A program made the position numbers and the translations under genes. Below the pieces are notes generated by a model. The model searched no databases. It saw only the letters and a list, made by a program, of their open reading frames with translations, and had not been told where the DNA came from. 64,000 nucleotides of DNA from Nitrosomonas oligotropha (lineage in GTDB: Bacteria > Pseudomonadota > Gammaproteobacteria > Burkholderiales > Nitrosomonadaceae), in assembly GCF_900106555.1 (NCBI RefSeq), contig NZ_FNOE01000006.1, positions 1 through 64,000 of the forward strand, given 5' to 3'. Below are positions 1 to 9,084 of this stretch, one piece after another (the stretch's first letter is position 1; the number at the start of each line of letters is the position of its first letter).

Positions 1-126
1 AAAAAATTGCATTCGACACTAAATTCACATCAGTCCAATGAAGTTTGAGCAAAACTGGCTTGTGGCACAGTTGAAAAAGACCGCATAATAAGTACATTAA
101 GATGTACGAATATCGGGGCAAGGTCA
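1..126 (+). mobile_element. IS3-family transposase (OrfB) 3' remnant with right inverted repeat
   Basis: The + strand begins inside the C-terminal end of an IS3-group OrfB transposase. Frame 1 reads KKLHSTLN, and after a one-base shift near position 26 another frame reads ISPMKFEQNW...LKKTA and stops with TAA at 86-88. These are the two halves of the usual IS3 OrfB ending, so the copy carries a +1 frameshift (an extra C in AATTCACATC). A terminal inverted-repeat-like sequence (cggggcaaggtca, about 114-126) follows. The rest of the element lies outside the window. It is a decayed end, and it sits just downstream of the exopolysaccharide operon. Confidence 0.7.
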
Positions 127-174
127 CGTCTATACCACCTCGAAATCTCAGTCACGAAAGTCTGACAGACTCTG

Positions 175-1173
175 TTATCCTACTTGTTTAACTTCTCGAA
201 TCTTAGGCGATTGCGCAGGATCACTTCGTCGATGAAACAGGCAACCCATGACGAGACCGACAGCATGAAGATTCTGCGATACAATCATATACACGCCATC
301 CATCACAGATCGTTTGCGCAAGATCCCCAAAACAAAAGGAGTTATAACCAGCAAAATCAGCACCCACCAAAAAATAGGTTGATAAATTGCACCAGCGAAA
401 CTGAATAATAGCCCTAACCACCAGCCACTTACAATCACAAACAGGCGATACTGAGCAATGCCACTCAGCGTTTCCTTTAAATAGGGTTTGCCCCAAACTT
501 CCCGCAACAGTTCTCCTGCAGCCCAAGCATGACGCGTATGCCAGCGCCGCCACAACAATCTGAAGCTTGTATCAGTATGACCATAATGCTTAATAGCTGG
601 GATGTCTAAACGCAGTAACCGCCAACCAGCGGAACGCAAACGTAATGCAAGCTCATATTCTTCATAGGCATGAAGATTGCGGTTTGTCAGATACCCGAGT
701 GGCGTTATCGCCGATTTCCTGTATAGCCCTCCCATGTTCAAACTATCCACTTCGCCAAATCTAAAAATATCATCTTCCACCCGGCGACGAAACTCGGCAT
801 TCATTATGTGCATCTCCTCGACTCTGCCACCCACACCACCAAGTCTGATATCGTTATCTAATGCAGCTACCGCAGCAACCAAAAAATCTCCATTCAGCTC
901 CATATCTGCGTCAAGAATATAGAGATATTCACCTCGTGCTATGCGGTAACCCAATTCGGCTCCCACTCCACAGCAACGATCAGCCGGATCCACCAACTGC
1001 ACAATATGAATTGGATAACGACTAGCTAATTTTACGGTTTGATCGATAGATAGTGAGTCGGCCAGAATCACTTCACCCTCCCCTACCTTTGCAATTGCAG
1101 CTAGCGAGGACTCAATCGCACGAGTTATATTCCCTTCTTCATTCAGCGCCTTGATGATGATACTAACTTTCAT
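175..1173 (-). CDS. family 2 glycosyltransferase with C-terminal membrane segments
   Basis: A 332-residue GT-A fold glycosyltransferase. The N-terminus has the nucleotide-sugar binding pattern (VSIIIKALNEEGNI) and a DADME metal-binding DxD-type motif near residue 90. The last third carries two to three hydrophobic segments (about 240-310), so the enzyme is probably anchored in the inner membrane with a cytoplasmic active site. It is the last gene of the exosortase-linked exopolysaccharide locus and probably adds a sugar to the lipid-linked repeat unit; donor and acceptor cannot be told from sequence. It is separated from the polymerase gene by a transposase remnant, so it may no longer be co-transcribed with the operon. 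The ATG at 1173 is the only good start. Confidence 0.85.
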   Translation of the reverse strand: MKVSIIIKALNEEGNITRAIESSLAAIAKVGEGEVILADSLSIDQTVKLASRYPIHIVQLVDPADRCCGVGAELGYRIARGEYLYILDADMELNGDFLVAAVAALDNDIRLGGVGGRVEEMHIMNAEFRRRVEDDIFRFGEVDSLNMGGLYRKSAITPLGYLTNRNLHAYEEYELALRLRSAGWRLLRLDIPAIKHYGHTDTSFRLLWRRWHTRHAWAAGELLREVWGKPYLKETLSGIAQYRLFVIVSGWWLGLLFSFAGAIYQPIFWWVLILLVITPFVLGILRKRSVMDGVYMIVSQNLHAVGLVMGCLFHRRSDPAQSPKIREVKQVG

Positions 1174-1284
1174 GTAACACTCACATTCGAAACTGGGTTG
1201 ATCAGTTGTAACAGTCCGACTACCTCATGTTCAATGCACACAGACTTTTCCACTAGCAATTTGACCATAGCTGATTTATTTTAA

Positions 1285-1610
1285 GGGGCTGTAGTTGAGT
1301 AGGTTAAAAAATGCCATTGTATTTTTTTAAGACGCGTTAGCCTTATTCCAAGAGTTTTCAATGCCATTGATGTAATTTCTACCTTGTGCGAATAGTGTGT
1401 GGTTTATTCGTTCATGGCAAAAATGACTCACATCCAGTGCATTGTAACTATGATAACAATCTGTATAAACTACCCTGTCAGGCACTATTTTTCTAGTAAT
1501 TAACGGCAACAACGAAATCTCCAACAACATTCGTATAAACCTTGCCGCCACACTTCAATATGTTAAACACAGCAACGTCTGAGTAATGATCCCTTATCTT
1601 TATTTTCTCG
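1285..1610 (-). mobile_element. IS1595/IS1016-family transposase remnant (frameshifted)
   Basis: On the - strand one frame reads ILKCGGKVYTNVV and the next frame continues PLITRKIVPDRVVYTDCYHSYNALDVSHF, then INHTLFAQGRNYINGIENSWNKA. This is the ISXO2-like DDE transposase core of IS1595/IS1016 elements, with the aspartate of VVYTDCY and the ENSWN ending recognisable. The two parts are in different frames (break near 1510-1535) and the N-terminal half is absent. ggggctgtagttgagtagg at 1285-1303 could be the terminal inverted repeat. It fills most of the 498-bp space between the glycosyltransferase and polymerase genes. It is not functional; boundaries are approximate. Confidence 0.7.
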
Positions 1611-1671
1611 TACATACTCCAATATCTGCGCACGACTTTGGTTAAACGAATTAAACACTTCACTGCTCGAA

Positions 1672-3180
1672 TTATTTCGGGGGGGCATGCCTTACAAAAT
1701 GGAGGTTATGCTTACGATACAACCAATCCAGATAGCCAAGTGTTGCAAAAAATACAATCTGAATGCTTATAAGTTCCACCAATCCCGCACGATAAAATAC
1801 ATAAACCGCAAATAGTACCAGAGCAGCTTGAATGGCAGCAGCATCGGCTTTTACTACCGGTATAGTTGATCCCCGTCTCAACTGGCCAGCACAATGCCAA
1901 GCAGAAGCAAAAATGGCCATAAAGAGGCTGAAGCCAAATATGCCTGTCTCCCAGAGAATAGTTGAAGCTGTTGTCAAATCAATGCCATGCGTGGGATAGC
2001 GTTTGGCAATATGACCACGCGTAGCAGTATGGGAGCTACCTAATCCATTTCCAAATATGAAAGAAATCGGATCATGGGTGCCTTGCTGCTCAAACCAGAA
2101 AGTTAAGACTGTAGTGCGATTAAGTATCCGATCCTTTCCGTAACCCTGTTCATAAAAATTATAATTGAGGATTTCTTCAACTTGTTGATCAACGGGCTTA
2201 TCTGAAAGGCTCAAATAGTAGTAACCTGCAGCTATGGTAATCAGTATTGTTACAAAAAAACCCATCAACCAGTAATGAAGTTGAGTAATCATTTTGTGAC
2301 GGTATAAAACTAGAAACATCAGCGGCAACAGTATGATCACCACTTTAGTCTCGCCTAAAAATAAAGGCAATAATACCACAGGTATCAGCAAGATCTGTCG
2401 AGTAACAGATAGAGTCTTTTCCATTCCCCGTGCTAACAAGAAAGCGAGAACGATTATAAGAAAAAGCACCATTTCTCCGTTAGCGCCTCCAACTTCCGAA
2501 CTTGTCCCGAATGTACCTGCAACAACATCGACAGCCCCCACTCCCCATCTACTTACAAGCTGAGGAGCGAATACTATTAGTTCATACAATGCAAAAGGTA
2601 ATTGTGTCAATGCGGTAACTAAAAAGAATAATCGCCAACGATCCATATCCCGGTCATCAAAATTAAGCCAGCATAACGCAAGCAAGACCCCCCACACCTG
2701 AAAGTAGCGCTTAAAACCACTCAAGAATTCACGCGCTGAGTCCCATTGAATGAGTGAATCAAACAGCACATAAACTAGATAAAACAAAGCAATCCAAACA
2801 AAGGCTGGAGTATCTTTCAATTTATTTGGTGATGTAGCAATTCCAAAAAAAGCTATAAACATCAACAAAAAACCAAGCAGTGAAACACCCCAAGCTGCTT
2901 TTGAGGCGATAGAATCGAAATAAAGTGGCAGCATACCAACTACCAACAAACCAAGTGATAAAACAAGCCATAGGATCCATACAGGCTTGGTTATCAGTAC
3001 CACACCTATCATGAGAGCAACTGCAACACTAATAATTATAGGATTAGCCGTTACTGCAAACAAACCGAACATTATTGCCATCAGCGCACTGATCAATACA
3101 ATAATATAAAGAAATATTTTCTGACTACCTATATTGGGCGAGGCCCCAGTCTTGTAAACAAAATTCTGCTTATACACCAA
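1672..3180 (-). CDS. O-antigen ligase/polymerase-like exopolysaccharide polymerase
   Basis: A 502-residue, highly hydrophobic protein with ten or more predicted transmembrane helices. A large hydrophilic loop in the C-terminal half (about residues 330-400, containing NRTTVLTFWFEQ and FGNGLGSSHT) is the layout of Wzy/WaaL/VpsF-type enzymes. These polymerise or transfer undecaprenyl-linked polysaccharide on the periplasmic face of the inner membrane. In XrtB-linked EPS loci a protein of this kind lies in this place. Its ATG overlaps the end of epsI by 11 bases, so translation is probably coupled. Exact role (polymerase or ligase) is inferred from topology and context. Confidence 0.75.
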   Translation of the reverse strand: MVYKQNFVYKTGASPNIGSQKIFLYIIVLISALMAIMFGLFAVTANPIIISVAVALMIGVVLITKPVWILWLVLSLGLLVVGMLPLYFDSIASKAAWGVSLLGFLLMFIAFFGIATSPNKLKDTPAFVWIALFYLVYVLFDSLIQWDSAREFLSGFKRYFQVWGVLLALCWLNFDDRDMDRWRLFFLVTALTQLPFALYELIVFAPQLVSRWGVGAVDVVAGTFGTSSEVGGANGEMVLFLIIVLAFLLARGMEKTLSVTRQILLIPVVLLPLFLGETKVVIILLPLMFLVLYRHKMITQLHYWLMGFFVTILITIAAGYYYLSLSDKPVDQQVEEILNYNFYEQGYGKDRILNRTTVLTFWFEQQGTHDPISFIFGNGLGSSHTATRGHIAKRYPTHGIDLTTASTILWETGIFGFSLFMAIFASAWHCAGQLRRGSTIPVVKADAAAIQAALVLFAVYVFYRAGLVELISIQIVFFATLGYLDWLYRKHNLHFVRHAPPK

Positions 3181-3856
3181 AGGTTCCTATTAGCCTAATG
3201 CGTTCATTTGTACTAACTGCAGACAATAAATCCTGAATAAAAATCGTCTGTAGCTGATACGCTTTATCTTTATCAGAATCAATAGAAGATACGCGTACTA
3301 ACATTCCATCAGGCACATCCCCAGTCAAGCCATACTTTAATTGTTGCAATTTCTCATCAATACCAGGTAAGACAGCTTTGTTACCAACCGTTACCCAGTA
3401 GGTAATCGGTTCATTACGATAACCTTTAACAGCCAATAAACGCTTAATCGGTAATTTTCCATATTGTGTAAGCAGCTCATCAGCATAAGTTTTCATTATC
3501 TCGAAACCTTGAGCGTAATAGCATACTTCAGGTTTATGTACCGCTAGATTGTCACTCTGATCACCGCCATAGGCTACAGAAAGCATAATACGTTCGCCTA
3601 TAGAGTTTACGTAAGTCCTCGACAAGGTTTGATTGTATATTTTGTCTAACATGGCTTGTGTTTCAGCATCTACCTGCAACGGAATAATCGATTTGTCGAC
3701 ACGCCAATCTCCAAATTCGGTTGGAATCATGATCTCGAGATCAATTCTTTCTTGCTGATCTGCAATCTTCTTGGTCGGAGTTAATGCTTTAGTTAAGGCT
3801 CCTGATGACACCATCAATATACCCAGAAAAATACTGATAATTATCGATTTTCTCAT
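3170..3856 (-). CDS. epsI: EpsI family exosortase-associated protein
   Basis: A 228-residue protein with an N-terminal membrane segment (residues 5-23) and a periplasmic domain carrying the EpsI-family pattern HKPEVCYYAQGF around residue 107, followed by TYWVTVGNK. In other exosortase loci the EpsI domain is either separate, as here, or fused to the exosortase C-terminus. It belongs to the polysaccharide-linked exosortase system; its biochemical role is not known. It lies 76 bp downstream of the exosortase gene and overlaps the next gene. No defects seen. Confidence 0.85.
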   Translation of the reverse strand: MRKSIIISIFLGILMVSSGALTKALTPTKKIADQQERIDLEIMIPTEFGDWRVDKSIIPLQVDAETQAMLDKIYNQTLSRTYVNSIGERIMLSVAYGGDQSDNLAVHKPEVCYYAQGFEIMKTYADELLTQYGKLPIKRLLAVKGYRNEPITYWVTVGNKAVLPGIDEKLQQLKYGLTGDVPDGMLVRVSSIDSDKDKAYQLQTIFIQDLLSAVSTNERIRLIGTFGV

Positions 3857-3932
3857 TCCACCACCTTTATTCTTCTAGCTTTCAAATATTTTTATTAAAT
3901 AATTTCGTATTCTTTGTACAGTACGAAAATAA

Positions 3933-4833
3933 TCAGCTACTACCCATAGCAGAATGCGAAGCATTAACAGGCTGCCCTTTAATGAAATATTGCAATGCCG
4001 CATCGACACCCAGAATAAGTATTAATGCACTGATAAACAAAACCATGCCAGCAAAACCATGAAGGAATCCTTGTCCTGCTGCATCTCCATAGTGATAGGT
4101 AATCAGTGTAAGTACGATAACGCGAATAACGTTAGCGGTAAAAGAAATAGGTACAATTAGAATGGCTAATGTCACATTGCGTAATACCGAGGTATGATGC
4201 ACAAGGTTCAAATAAAATAGCCCCAGCGCTTCCAATGTTAACAATGTTTGAAGTCCAGCGCAGGCATCTGCCACAAGGAGTTGATATTGCCCAATTTGCA
4301 AGATAACACCATTTCTTGCTATAGGATAATTTGCCCAGAATAAAATATGTTCAGCTACAAATGAAACTGCCATCTTCATAGGCATAGTAAGCAAGCTGAC
4401 CACTTGACCAGGCAATGGAATCATAAAGAGCAAAAAAAAACAATGGAAACCACATCACTTTCAATGCGATGTAACCTCGTTTTATAAGGATAACAGCCGC
4501 GAGTATCCATATGAAAGAGCTCATTTCAAACACTAATATTTGTTGTGAACGCCCAATAACATAAAGAACCAGAGCCACAAAGAAAACTACCCATCCAAAG
4601 AAAGCAGCTGATTTCCCCTCACTCTTATTGATCATCTCCATCCATTTACGATACATTAACCAAAGTGAAAGTATTAGTATAATTGGCCCATGAGCTTGCT
4701 CTTCTTTAGACCACATTCCATTAGCAAGATCATAAAAAGTGGGAACATATAAAATCAACAATCCAAGAAAGATAGGCCACCAGTCCACAATAGCTGACTT
4801 TAAATCACGATGTTGATGAGTAAATGAGAGCAT
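3933..4833 (-). pseudogene. xrtB: exosortase B, reading frame broken at a 9-A/T homopolymer
   Basis: Two overlapping frames together encode one exosortase B. The first (4833 down to about 4440) starts MLSFTHQHRD and holds the N-terminal membrane helices. The second (about 4433 to 3933) holds the catalytic core: Cys in [13 protein letters not shown], Arg in [10 protein letters not shown] and His in GFLHGFAGM. They meet at nine T (coding strand). With nine T the product ends early as [10 protein letters not shown]...; with eight T it reads [13 protein letters not shown] and runs through to the end of the second frame (about 300 residues, normal length). Exosortases are membrane cysteine proteases/transpeptidases that process PEP-CTERM proteins. 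The break may be a sequencing error, a fixed mutation or a phase-variable switch; see findings. A PEP-CTERM protein at about 52 kb is a plausible substrate. Confidence 0.85.
4432..4440. repeat. nine-base poly-A tract inside xrtB
   Basis: Nine consecutive A on the + strand (T on the coding strand) lie exactly where the two exosortase frames must be joined. Loss of one base restores the full frame. A tract of this length is a known type of site for polymerase slippage in replication and transcription. Confidence 0.95.
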
Positions 4834-4844
4834 AGTTTTTTATT

Positions 4845-5750
4845 CTAGAAGTCAATTAATACAGAACCAACCACTTCGGCCCCACTGTACTTCAGCTGTT
4901 CATTAATCATGTTGATATCACTTAATCGGGTATTATTTTTGTGCGCAACCACCAGTACTCCATCCGTACGAGCAGCAATAGCAAGTGCATCGGCACCACT
5001 TGAAACAGCCAGAGTATCATAAAGAATCACATCGAATTGATTTGCAAGTTGATCGTTTAATTCATCAAATAAGCTCCGATTGAGAAGTTCCAAAGGATTC
5101 GGTGGAAGTGTTCCTGCCGGTAATACGGAAAGATCAATAAATGAATCTATTTTTGCAATTACTTCAGAAATATTTGCTCGACCGGCAAGTACATCGGATA
5201 GTCCCTGCCTGTTTCTTAAATTGAATATCTCGTGCTGTTGAGGGCAACGTAAGTTAGCATCTATCAGTAGTGTACGTTCCCCAAGTTGGGAAAACACGAC
5301 CGCGAGATTTGCTGCAAATAGGCTCACACCATCTCCCAGGTTGTAACTCACTATTGCAAGTGCTTTATGACCTGAAGTAAACCAACGCAACATTAATTGA
5401 CTGCGTACCGCACGAAAAACTTCTACTTGAGCACCAAATGGTTGATAAGCGACGACCAATTCTGGCGGATGATTCCCCTGACCAGGCAATAAATATGGAT
5501 AATCAAATTGCTGCGCCAAAACTAACTGTATATCAGCTTCAGTAATTAAGCCTAATTTAAGTGCAGCATCACCAAAACGCAATCCAGTCTCTTTTTGTAA
5601 GCGCAATACACGTTCAGCTTCAACAGGGGTAATTTTTCCCATATCCAGAAGGATATGTCCAATACTAAACTTTCGGATATGAGATGAATTTGCGCTGATA
5701 GAACCGGGATCGTTAAGCTTCCTGGTTTCTGAGGAACTTATAATACTCAT
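4845..5750 (-). CDS. epsG: EpsG-type tyrosine-kinase-like ATPase, chain-length control
   Basis: About 301 residues. The N-terminal part (about 25-85; GHILLDMGKITPVEAERVL) is a GspE/MshEN-like domain. The C-terminal part (about 105-300) is a BY-kinase/MinD-like ATPase with Walker A' LLIDANLR and the ILYDT Walker B-like strand. It would work with the EpsF membrane protein to control polysaccharide polymerisation. Odd point: the Walker A loop reads NLGDGVSLFAANLAV where kinases have G(E/D)G(K/R)S, so the basic residue is Val. No C-terminal tyrosine cluster is visible. I chose the ATG at 5750 because GGAG lies six bases upstream; an in-frame ATG at 5762 has no such site. Confidence 0.8.
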   Translation of the reverse strand: MSIISSSETRKLNDPGSISANSSHIRKFSIGHILLDMGKITPVEAERVLRLQKETGLRFGDAALKLGLITEADIQLVLAQQFDYPYLLPGQGNHPPELVVAYQPFGAQVEVFRAVRSQLMLRWFTSGHKALAIVSYNLGDGVSLFAANLAVVFSQLGERTLLIDANLRCPQQHEIFNLRNRQGLSDVLAGRANISEVIAKIDSFIDLSVLPAGTLPPNPLELLNRSLFDELNDQLANQFDVILYDTLAVSSGADALAIAARTDGVLVVAHKNNTRLSDINMINEQLKYSGAEVVGSVLIDF

Positions 5751-5781
5751 TTTATTCTCCATATTTCGAACCTAGGCCGAT

Positions 5782-7146
5782 TCATCGTATTAAACGTGGC
5801 CAGCTCAATTGCAAGCGTTTTTGTTTTGGTATTCCTTTTTTTATCACACCAAGTACAGGTACATGAAGCACATCGACAAGATCTTCAGGAGAACGCACGC
5901 GGCGATCAATCATCTCTGCAAGCAACCCCATTCCAAGCCCAAGCAAAGTTCCTAGGATTACAGACAAAACCACGTTTAGCAGCAATTTCGGGCTATCCGC
6001 TTGATCGGGGATTTTTGCCGTATCTAGTATGGAAACGCTTGACAAATTAGCTTGTCCTTCAAGGCTAGTCTGATTTAAACGCTGCATAGCGCTATTGTAG
6101 GCTTGTTGAGCACCCTCAACTTCTTTAAAATGAAGATACAATTCATTTCTAGCTTGATTTAGAGCCAACACTCTAGCTTTCTGTTCTTCCAATGCTGCTC
6201 GTATTTCTCTTTCCTGACTGACAGCAGAATCAGTAGTAGTTTTGATATGTTTATTTAGCTCCGCTCTCAATTTCTCCATCTCAGCTTTAGCACCCGCGTA
6301 ACTAGGATGATTATGACCCAGTTTCTGTGAGACTTCAGAAAATCTCGATTCGGCTTGCGACAAATTTAACTTGAGATTACTGATCATTGCATTCTTAGCA
6401 ATATTGCTACTTTCACCCCTTCGGTTCTTGATGTCTTGTTCTGCAACAGTTCCCATCAATTCCGCTTGGGCAGATACCAATTGACTAGAGAGATCATTTA
6501 AACGTTTTGTCTCAATATCAAGCCGAACATCGGCATCAATGATTCCTGCCTCCTGCTGATATTCAGTTAATTTTTTCTGAGCTATTTCAAGTCTTTCGCG
6601 TAATAAATTAAGCTGATCTGTAAAATAAGCCGCCGCTTTTTGCGAAGGTTCCACCGTAAGGCGAATACTTATTTCTTGATAAGCGTTCGCGAATGCGTTT
6701 GCAATAATTGACGTAAATGCAGGATCTGCACCTTTATAACTAATACCAATCACACTGCTATCACGAGAGGTTTCAATATCCAAGTTTTTCAGCAACAAAG
6801 CCGCCAACCACTCACGTAAACCTAAATTACTCCCACTTTCTTCAAATTGCCTCCTCACCACATCGTTCTGATCAAGCCTAAGTTGATCCACCACCATCAA
6901 TGCAATCCTAGTGCTTTTAATAACATCTAATTGTGTCGCCATATAACCAGAATTCAACTGCGCTGGCGAAACCATCCCTGTTACAGGATCAGCTCCTTTG
7001 TAAGTAAGCACAAGTGTAGCTGTAGATTTATAGCTTTTGGGTAAAAGTAGACTAACGACTGAGGTTGTTAATATCGTAACAATCAATGTGAATAAAATCA
7101 GTTTTCGCCGAGCCAATATGATTAGAAAAAAACGAGAAAAATCCAT
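5782..7146 (-). CDS. epsF: EpsF chain-length determinant (Wzz/GumC family)
   Basis: 454 residues with a membrane helix near each end (about 12-34 and 388-412) and a long periplasmic coiled-coil region between (about 160-370), the layout of polysaccharide co-polymerases. The N-terminal Wzz part has YKSTATLVLTYKGADPVTGM. It is expected to span from the polymerase to the EpsE export channel and set chain length, with EpsG as its cytoplasmic ATPase partner. It lies 31 bp upstream of the epsG start in the same operon. Complete, with no defect. Confidence 0.9.
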   Translation of the reverse strand: MDFSRFFLIILARRKLILFTLIVTILTTSVVSLLLPKSYKSTATLVLTYKGADPVTGMVSPAQLNSGYMATQLDVIKSTRIALMVVDQLRLDQNDVVRRQFEESGSNLGLREWLAALLLKNLDIETSRDSSVIGISYKGADPAFTSIIANAFANAYQEISIRLTVEPSQKAAAYFTDQLNLLRERLEIAQKKLTEYQQEAGIIDADVRLDIETKRLNDLSSQLVSAQAELMGTVAEQDIKNRRGESSNIAKNAMISNLKLNLSQAESRFSEVSQKLGHNHPSYAGAKAEMEKLRAELNKHIKTTTDSAVSQEREIRAALEEQKARVLALNQARNELYLHFKEVEGAQQAYNSAMQRLNQTSLEGQANLSSVSILDTAKIPDQADSPKLLLNVVLSVILGTLLGLGMGLLAEMIDRRVRSPEDLVDVLHVPVLGVIKKGIPKQKRLQLSWPRLIR

Positions 7147-7224
7147 GTGTAAGCCCCAGTCTGAACCTAATAGTTACAATAATTATTTTAAATAAATTCG
7201 GTAATAAGAAATCAAAAGTCAAAG

Positions 7225-8040
7225 TCAGAACAGACTTTCCTTGATATAGATCACATCGTCAGGCTGTACCAAATCACTGGATTTCGGAGCAAATATCTGC
7301 AAATTACCTTCTGTGTCACGGCGTTGAATTTTTAATCCTCGCTCAGTCCCACGCTGCGTCAATCCACCACCAACTGACAGAGCTTGTATCACCGTCATAT
7401 TACGTTCAAGCCTATATGCTCCGGCACGTTGTACTTCACCATAGATATAAAATCTAGGAGCTCGTTCAACATAAATAAAATCATTGCTCTGTATAATTAA
7501 ATCCGGCGATAGATCGCCAGCACGAACCATCTCCTGTATATCTATCACTTCTTTAATAAATTTATTTCCGTCGGCGCGAATCAGAACAACAAGCTCGCCT
7601 CCTTCAGGAACAACACCTCCTGCCATCGCAAGAATCTCGGTTAAACTGCGTTTACCTTCGATAGGGTAGCGCCCCTGATTACGAACATTACCAAGCACAG
7701 ATACCATCTGACTCTGTAACGAAGCAGTAACGATCATAACTTGCGGTTTACGCAGAATATCCCTGCTTTCCAGAAGATTTGCTATCTTTCTTTCCGCAGC
7801 TGATGGAGTTAGTCCATCGACTACGATTTCTCCCAAAAGTGGAAATGTTATTTTCCCAGTCTCACTCACTTTCGTTTCGGTCGTCATATCTGGATGGCCG
7901 TAAACAAAAACCCTTAGCGCATCACCAGGTCCTAATGCGCTTTCCCCTGCCTCTGCAGCCACCACATTCCCAATACAACCAATCCATAACAAAGTAATGA
8001 CTATCGCTAAAATCTTCACTGCCTTCATAACATTTATCAT
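7225..8040 (-). CDS. epsE: EpsE polysaccharide export protein (Wza-like)
   Basis: 271 residues. A signal sequence (about 1-29, ending VVAAEAG) is followed by the Poly_export domain (LGPGDALRVFVYGHPDMTTE, residues about 36-120) and two SLBB-type segments (about 125-265; YIYGEVQRAGAYRLERNMTV). Family members form the periplasmic/outer-membrane channel for exopolysaccharide. I see no lipobox cysteine, so outer-membrane lipidation as in Wza is not supported. It lies between epsD and epsF, as in other XrtB loci. An in-frame ATG at 8028 is an alternative start. Confidence 0.88.
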   Translation of the reverse strand: MINVMKAVKILAIVITLLWIGCIGNVVAAEAGESALGPGDALRVFVYGHPDMTTETKVSETGKITFPLLGEIVVDGLTPSAAERKIANLLESRDILRKPQVMIVTASLQSQMVSVLGNVRNQGRYPIEGKRSLTEILAMAGGVVPEGGELVVLIRADGNKFIKEVIDIQEMVRAGDLSPDLIIQSNDFIYVERAPRFYIYGEVQRAGAYRLERNMTVIQALSVGGGLTQRGTERGLKIQRRDTEGNLQIFAPKSSDLVQPDDVIYIKESLF

Positions 8041-8115
8041 TTGCCCATAACCCTTAATTCATACTGCACTGAACACTATATTAGAAAAGACAAATTACCT
8101 AATATAAACATTGGC

Positions 8116-9084
8116 TTATTTTAACCCCATAATACCACGTTCGATAGAACCGTTAGAGGTAGGCTCCGTCAGATTTAAATTATTTGTTGCATTATCAGCA
8201 TTTGGAGCAGCTTGCGGAACAACTGGTTTATCAGCAGCACTGGACTCTGGTGCTTTAGCATTCAAATATTCTATTTTTGCAGCTGCGCGTAAACGTGTGA
8301 CTTCCGCGTCAGTCGCTTCCTTATATTTCTGGTTCAACAAAAATCGTTCAATTTGAGGTGTAGCAGCTGCAAGTGTAATAGGACTATCCTTTATTGCATT
8401 AACCGAAATCAGCAAACTATTCTCTTGCTCGTTAACGATAAAAATAGTGTCCTTACTTTTTTCCTGTAGCATTTTAGCCATCTGAGGCGGCAGATCGGTG
8501 CTACTACGTGATGCCAAGCTTCTGAGATACGGAACTTTATTTTTGTCGAGCCAAGTCACGACCTGATCTACAGACTTTGCTGCATCGATAGTTTTCTTTA
8601 ATTCACTACTGAGATCCTTCGTTGCAACACGAACTGTTATTAAATCAAATTGCTTACGCTGCGAGAAAAACTCAGGATGTTTCTGGAAATATTCATCAAT
8701 CTCAGCCTGAGTCGGTTTAGCAATTTTACTCACAATACCTTGCATATAAGCTTGCGCTATTACTTGCGCATTTGCACGATCGCGTGCTTGCATTACATCA
8801 GGAGTACGATCCAGCTTGTTGTGAACCGCTTCGTCAAGAATTAATTGACGAACAATCAGAGATTCCAAAAGCTGCTTACTTGCGGCTTCATACTGTTCAG
8901 GACGGACATTGGCACGCTTGATTTCTTCATTTAGCTGAAGCATGGTAACTTCTTTACCATTGACACTAACCAGAGCCTGCCCGGTTTTCTTTTCTTTTGG
9001 TTCATTGCTGTCACAAGCTGCGAGAACTAAAGCTAAACTAATCATAAGCCCTGTTAGTGCCGTCCGAGTATTTGCCAATACCAT
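8116..9084 (-). CDS. epsD: EpsD family lipoprotein, parvulin-like peptidyl-prolyl isomerase
   Basis: 322 residues beginning with a lipoprotein signal peptide; LVLAACDS gives a lipobox with Cys24. The body resembles SurA/PpiD/EpsD proteins: an N-terminal helical chaperone domain (about 40-130) and a parvulin-like part (about 135-250; EYFQKHPEFFSQRKQFDLITV). The last ~60 residues are Ala/Asn-rich and low complexity. EpsD-type isomerases occur in XrtB exopolysaccharide loci and probably help fold secreted or outer-membrane parts of the system. It is the first gene of the operon; 743 bp of non-coding DNA lie upstream and must hold the promoter. Confidence 0.85.
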   Translation of the reverse strand: MVLANTRTALTGLMISLALVLAACDSNEPKEKKTGQALVSVNGKEVTMLQLNEEIKRANVRPEQYEAASKQLLESLIVRQLILDEAVHNKLDRTPDVMQARDRANAQVIAQAYMQGIVSKIAKPTQAEIDEYFQKHPEFFSQRKQFDLITVRVATKDLSSELKKTIDAAKSVDQVVTWLDKNKVPYLRSLASRSSTDLPPQMAKMLQEKSKDTIFIVNEQENSLLISVNAIKDSPITLAAATPQIERFLLNQKYKEATDAEVTRLRAAAKIEYLNAKAPESSAADKPVVPQAAPNADNATNNLNLTEPTSNGSIERGIMGLK

